Source: an uncultured Mycoplasmatota bacterium
GTDB lineage: Bacteria; Bacillota_I; Bacilli_A; RF39; UBA660
NCBI GenBank assembly: GCA_946498375.1
Contig: CAMMOI010000006.1
Span: forward strand, 1 to 43,890
Direction of reading: 5' to 3'
Length of the DNA stretch: 43,890 nt
Shown: piece after piece, positions 41,556 to 43,890 of the stretch
Layout: each line of letters begins with the position of its first letter
Numbering within the stretch: position 1 is the first letter of the stretch
Made by a program: the position numbers and the translations under genes
The notes under the pieces: generated by a model
The model's database searches: none
What the model saw: only the letters and a program-made list of their open reading frames with translations
Told to the model about the DNA's origin: nothing

Positions 41556-43268
41556 TTATTTTTTAAGCCTATAGTATATATTTGCATCTAATCTTTTAGC
41601 AAAAGCTATTTCTGGAATTGTTGGATTATTCTCACAAAGTATTCCAATAGGCATAATTGGATTACGATCTATTAAATAAGTAATTTCATTATAATATTCA
41701 GTTGCTTCCATTAAACTTTCTAACGTATAAAGGCGACTTTTATATTTTACATTTTGCCACACAACTTCATTTATTTTATAAGAATATGCATCTTCATGGT
41801 TTATAATACCAACTCTTTTAGGATCTAATACTCCATAAACTAATTTAAGCGTGTCTTTATTACCATCTTTATAAAATTTTTGATGATTTGGATCTTGTAA
41901 ACTTAAACATATATATTCTGTATCACCATTTTTAATTTTACCAATCAACTTATTAAGATCATTTTGATTATAAATATTAACATTAGTTTCATGAACAAGT
42001 ATTACACTATCTAAATTAGTAATATCATAACAAGTAATACCATATTCATTTACTGTAAAAGATAAGTCATTTAATTTTATAATATTTTTATTTATTTGTT
42101 TTATTAAATTCTCTTTTTGGATATTCCAATCATCATAAAAAATACCTTTTAGATCTAAATTCTTAATTTTTTGATAAAAGCTTACAATTTCATCTATATT
42201 CAAACATTCAGCATTTATTAAAAACTCATAAATAAAACATCCTTTTAGTTTTCGATTGTTGTGCAAAGCAAATTCAGACAATGTTTTTATATCATCAAAT
42301 AAATCACATGGACTAGTTTCAAAGCAATAACTTATTAATAAACTTAATGCAATATATTTGGATAAGTGTTGGTAAAATTGAAGTTTGGGAATTTGTTTGA
42401 GATTTTCAGTTTTAAAAATTTTAGGAATTATTTTATTATTTAAAAAGTTATTATTATAATTAAAATCATCTATTGTTATATAATTATTAGATTGATTATA
42501 ACTTTTTATTAAACTGGGAAGCATTTTATTTTGAATATGAGTCAACTCATAATCACAAAATTTTTTGTGTTCTTCTATAATCATCATGCCACTATTCTTT
42601 TGCCAAATAAAATTCATATTATAATAAAAATTTTCCACATTAATATCATAGGCTATTTTCTTTAAACGCTTATCAAAAAATAAATTAGAAGGAACTTTTA
42701 TGTTTGGATGCATTTTTAAAAGTTCTATAAATTGATTAGTATTTTCTAAATAATATGAAGAATAATTATCATAAGTTAAAAATTTACTTATTCCAATATC
42801 TTCAAATATTTCTAATACTTGGGGAGGAAAAATTTGTGAGTGTTTAAGAAAATAATCTAAAAAATCTTTTTTATTAAATAAATTATCTAAAATTTTTAAT
42901 TGTTGATTAGCAGAAGATAAAAATTCAACTAAATGACTAGCAAACTTTTGCCACTTATATTCTAAATCAAATGCAACAATTTTATTTGTTAGATATTTAT
43001 TATAATCTTCATCAATATTATATTTTTGAGTTAAAACTTTAAAGAAATAATAATACTGTTGAATAGTTTGGTATCGTTGATAAAAATATTTTCCATAAAC
43101 AAAGATGTATTCAATATTATTATATAGCCATTGCTCATCAATAAGTAATGAATTATTAGGAATACTAATCACTAAATCAATATCACTTTGCTTTTCGATC
43201 GAATAATTATTTATATCAAAAGTTGCTTGAGCTTTCTGAACTATCAAATCGTAAATATTACCATACAT
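41556..43268 (-). CDS. Large unknown cytosolic protein (about 570 aa)
   Basis: About 570 residues starting MYGNIYDLIVQKAQATFDIN at ATG 43268 with SD GGGGG; the frame opens further up at 43322 without an SD. No signal peptide or membrane helix. The Tyr/Asn/Phe-rich, helical N-terminal two-thirds are not recognised. The last 150 residues alternate strands and helices (VILVHETNVNIY, YICLSLQD, LKLVYGVLDPKRVGI, DAYSYK). The H...S...YG spacing is faintly reminiscent of ADP-ribosyltransferase folds, but too weak to call. It lies between an HTH gene and a tRNA cluster. Confidence 0.6.
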   Translation of the reverse strand: MYGNIYDLIVQKAQATFDINNYSIEKQSDIDLVISIPNNSLLIDEQWLYNNIEYIFVYGKYFYQRYQTIQQYYYFFKVLTQKYNIDEDYNKYLTNKIVAFDLEYKWQKFASHLVEFLSSANQQLKILDNLFNKKDFLDYFLKHSQIFPPQVLEIFEDIGISKFLTYDNYSSYYLENTNQFIELLKMHPNIKVPSNLFFDKRLKKIAYDINVENFYYNMNFIWQKNSGMMIIEEHKKFCDYELTHIQNKMLPSLIKSYNQSNNYITIDDFNYNNNFLNNKIIPKIFKTENLKQIPKLQFYQHLSKYIALSLLISYCFETSPCDLFDDIKTLSEFALHNNRKLKGCFIYEFLINAECLNIDEIVSFYQKIKNLDLKGIFYDDWNIQKENLIKQINKNIIKLNDLSFTVNEYGITCYDITNLDSVILVHETNVNIYNQNDLNKLIGKIKNGDTEYICLSLQDPNHQKFYKDGNKDTLKLVYGVLDPKRVGIINHEDAYSYKINEVVWQNVKYKSRLYTLESLMEATEYYNEITYLIDRNPIMPIGILCENNPTIPEIAFAKRLDANIYYRLKK

Positions 43269-43333
43269 AACTTGCCCCCATTTAATAAAAGTTATTTTAT
43301 CACAAAGCAGATAAACTAACAATTAATTTAGAT

Positions 43334-43373
43334 CAAAAAAACTCTTGCTTTAATTTAAAAACAAGAGTTTTTA
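43334..43373. terminator. Terminator of the tRNA cluster (bidirectional)
   Basis: AAAAACTCTTG pairs with CAAGAGTTTTT around a 14-nt AT-rich loop, between the tRNA-Phe 3' end and the 570-residue gene. Confidence 0.75.
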
Positions 43374-43404
43374 TATAACCATTAAAGGTTTACTTGAATT
43401 CTTA

Positions 43405-43480
<76 letters not shown>

Positions 43481-43483
43481 AAA

Positions 43484-43559
43484 TGGCGGTTCCGACGGGA
43501 ATTGAACCCGCGATCTTCTGCGTGACAGGCAGACGTGATAACCGCTACACTACGGAACC
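43484..43559 (-). tRNA. tRNA-Asp (GUC)
   Basis: Acceptor GGTTCCG/CGGAACC, anticodon loop CTGTCAC, discriminator G, encoded CCA. Confidence 0.95.
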
Positions 43560-43562
43560 AAA

Positions 43563-43639
43563 TGGTTGCGGGAGCTGGATTTGAACCAACGACCTCCGGG
43601 TTATGAGCCCGGCGAGCTACCAGACTGCTCCATCCCGCG
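43563..43639 (-). tRNA. Initiator tRNA-fMet (CAU)
   Basis: Anticodon loop CTCATAA on a stem ending in three G:C pairs (CCGGG/CCCGG), and a C1-A72 mismatch (CGCGGGA against TCCCGCA). Both are initiator features. Encoded CCA. Confidence 0.94.
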
Positions 43640-43650
43640 ATAATAATAAA

Positions 43651-43743
43651 TGGCGGAGGAAAAGGGATTCGAACCCCTGCGCCGGTTACCCGACCTTCCG
43701 GTTTTCAAGACCGGTCCCTTCAGCCAGACTTGGGTATTCCTCC
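43651..43743 (-). tRNA. tRNA-Ser (UGA)
   Basis: 93 nt with the long variable arm of a class II tRNA. Anticodon stem CCGGT/ACCGG with loop CTTGAAA (TGA), T-loop GGTTCGAATCC, encoded CCA. First tRNA of the cluster. Confidence 0.95.
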
Positions 43744-43767
43744 GAGTTGTCTTTTAACAACAAATCG

Positions 43768-43797
43768 ATTATATCATAAACTTTTTTTAAAAGTCAA
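43768..43797 (-). promoter_or_regulatory. tRNA cluster promoter
   Basis: TTGACT (43792-43797), an 18-bp spacer and a perfect TATAAT (43768-43773), about 25 nt upstream of tRNA-Ser. Confidence 0.8.
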
Positions 43798-43890
43798 CGA
43801 TTTATCTTATTTTTTCTTTATTTTACTAATAAATTTCTTATCAAACAATATTTAAAGACCATTTTTTTAGATTTTTATTAATTAAGACTT

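Overview
The window is very AT-rich with short intergenic gaps. It uses ordinary sigma-A-like promoters, Gram-positive ribosome-binding sites, T-box riboswitches, a LexA box of the Bacillus type, PrsA, RecX and YolD. UGA is a normal stop codon (for example in the ATGA overlap between the Y-family polymerase and yolD). This points to a low-GC Bacillota, probably an uncultured gut Bacilli or Erysipelotrichia-like lineage; the taxon is inference. A secreted papain-like protease with a dockerin tail fits a gut habitat.

Layout. 1-4.6 kb: a large secreted C1 peptidase. 4.7-6.5 kb: proS under a proline T-box. 6.5-7.3 kb: a lipoprotein with three 50-residue repeats. 7.4-10.25 kb: an operon of GNAT acetyltransferase, membrane-anchored unknown protein and MFS-like transporter, whose promoter carries a run of eight G in the -35/-10 spacer. 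10.3-12.8 kb: valS. 12.8-15.4 kb: a three-gene unit of kinase-fold protein, HExxH protein and sigma-70-like factor. 15.5-15.75 kb: two tiny membrane proteins. 15.8-21.6 kb: prsA, recX, an S41 peptidase, ackA-nrnA, a DUF1540 protein and a small hypothetical. 21.6-23.3 kb: LexA-controlled Y-family polymerase and yolD.

Accessory region 23.3-27.8 kb, beginning at tRNA-Ala(UGC): a decayed tyrosine integrase, two paralogous small genes each preceded by the same palindrome, a frameshifted CYITT-type gene, an amidoligase and an IS3-like element that seems to sit in the loop of a terminator hairpin.

27.8-43.3 kb: a membrane HTH regulator, a CmpB-like membrane protein, an HD hydrolase, an envelope protein, rpoZ, a thioredoxin/DsbD-like redox pair, a ProX/PrdX-type aminoacyl-tRNA deacylase behind a second T-box that appears to read tRNA-Asn, a coiled-coil membrane protein, a GH3 glycosidase, a thioredoxin-like/rhodanese pair, a second membrane HTH protein and a 570-residue unknown. 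The window ends with a tRNA cluster (Ser, fMet, Asp, Phe).

Strongest leads: the poly-G promoter, suggesting phase variation; the kinase/HExxH/sigma operon; the tRNA-Asn-type T-box on a deacylase gene; and nrnA, which has no standard start codon.
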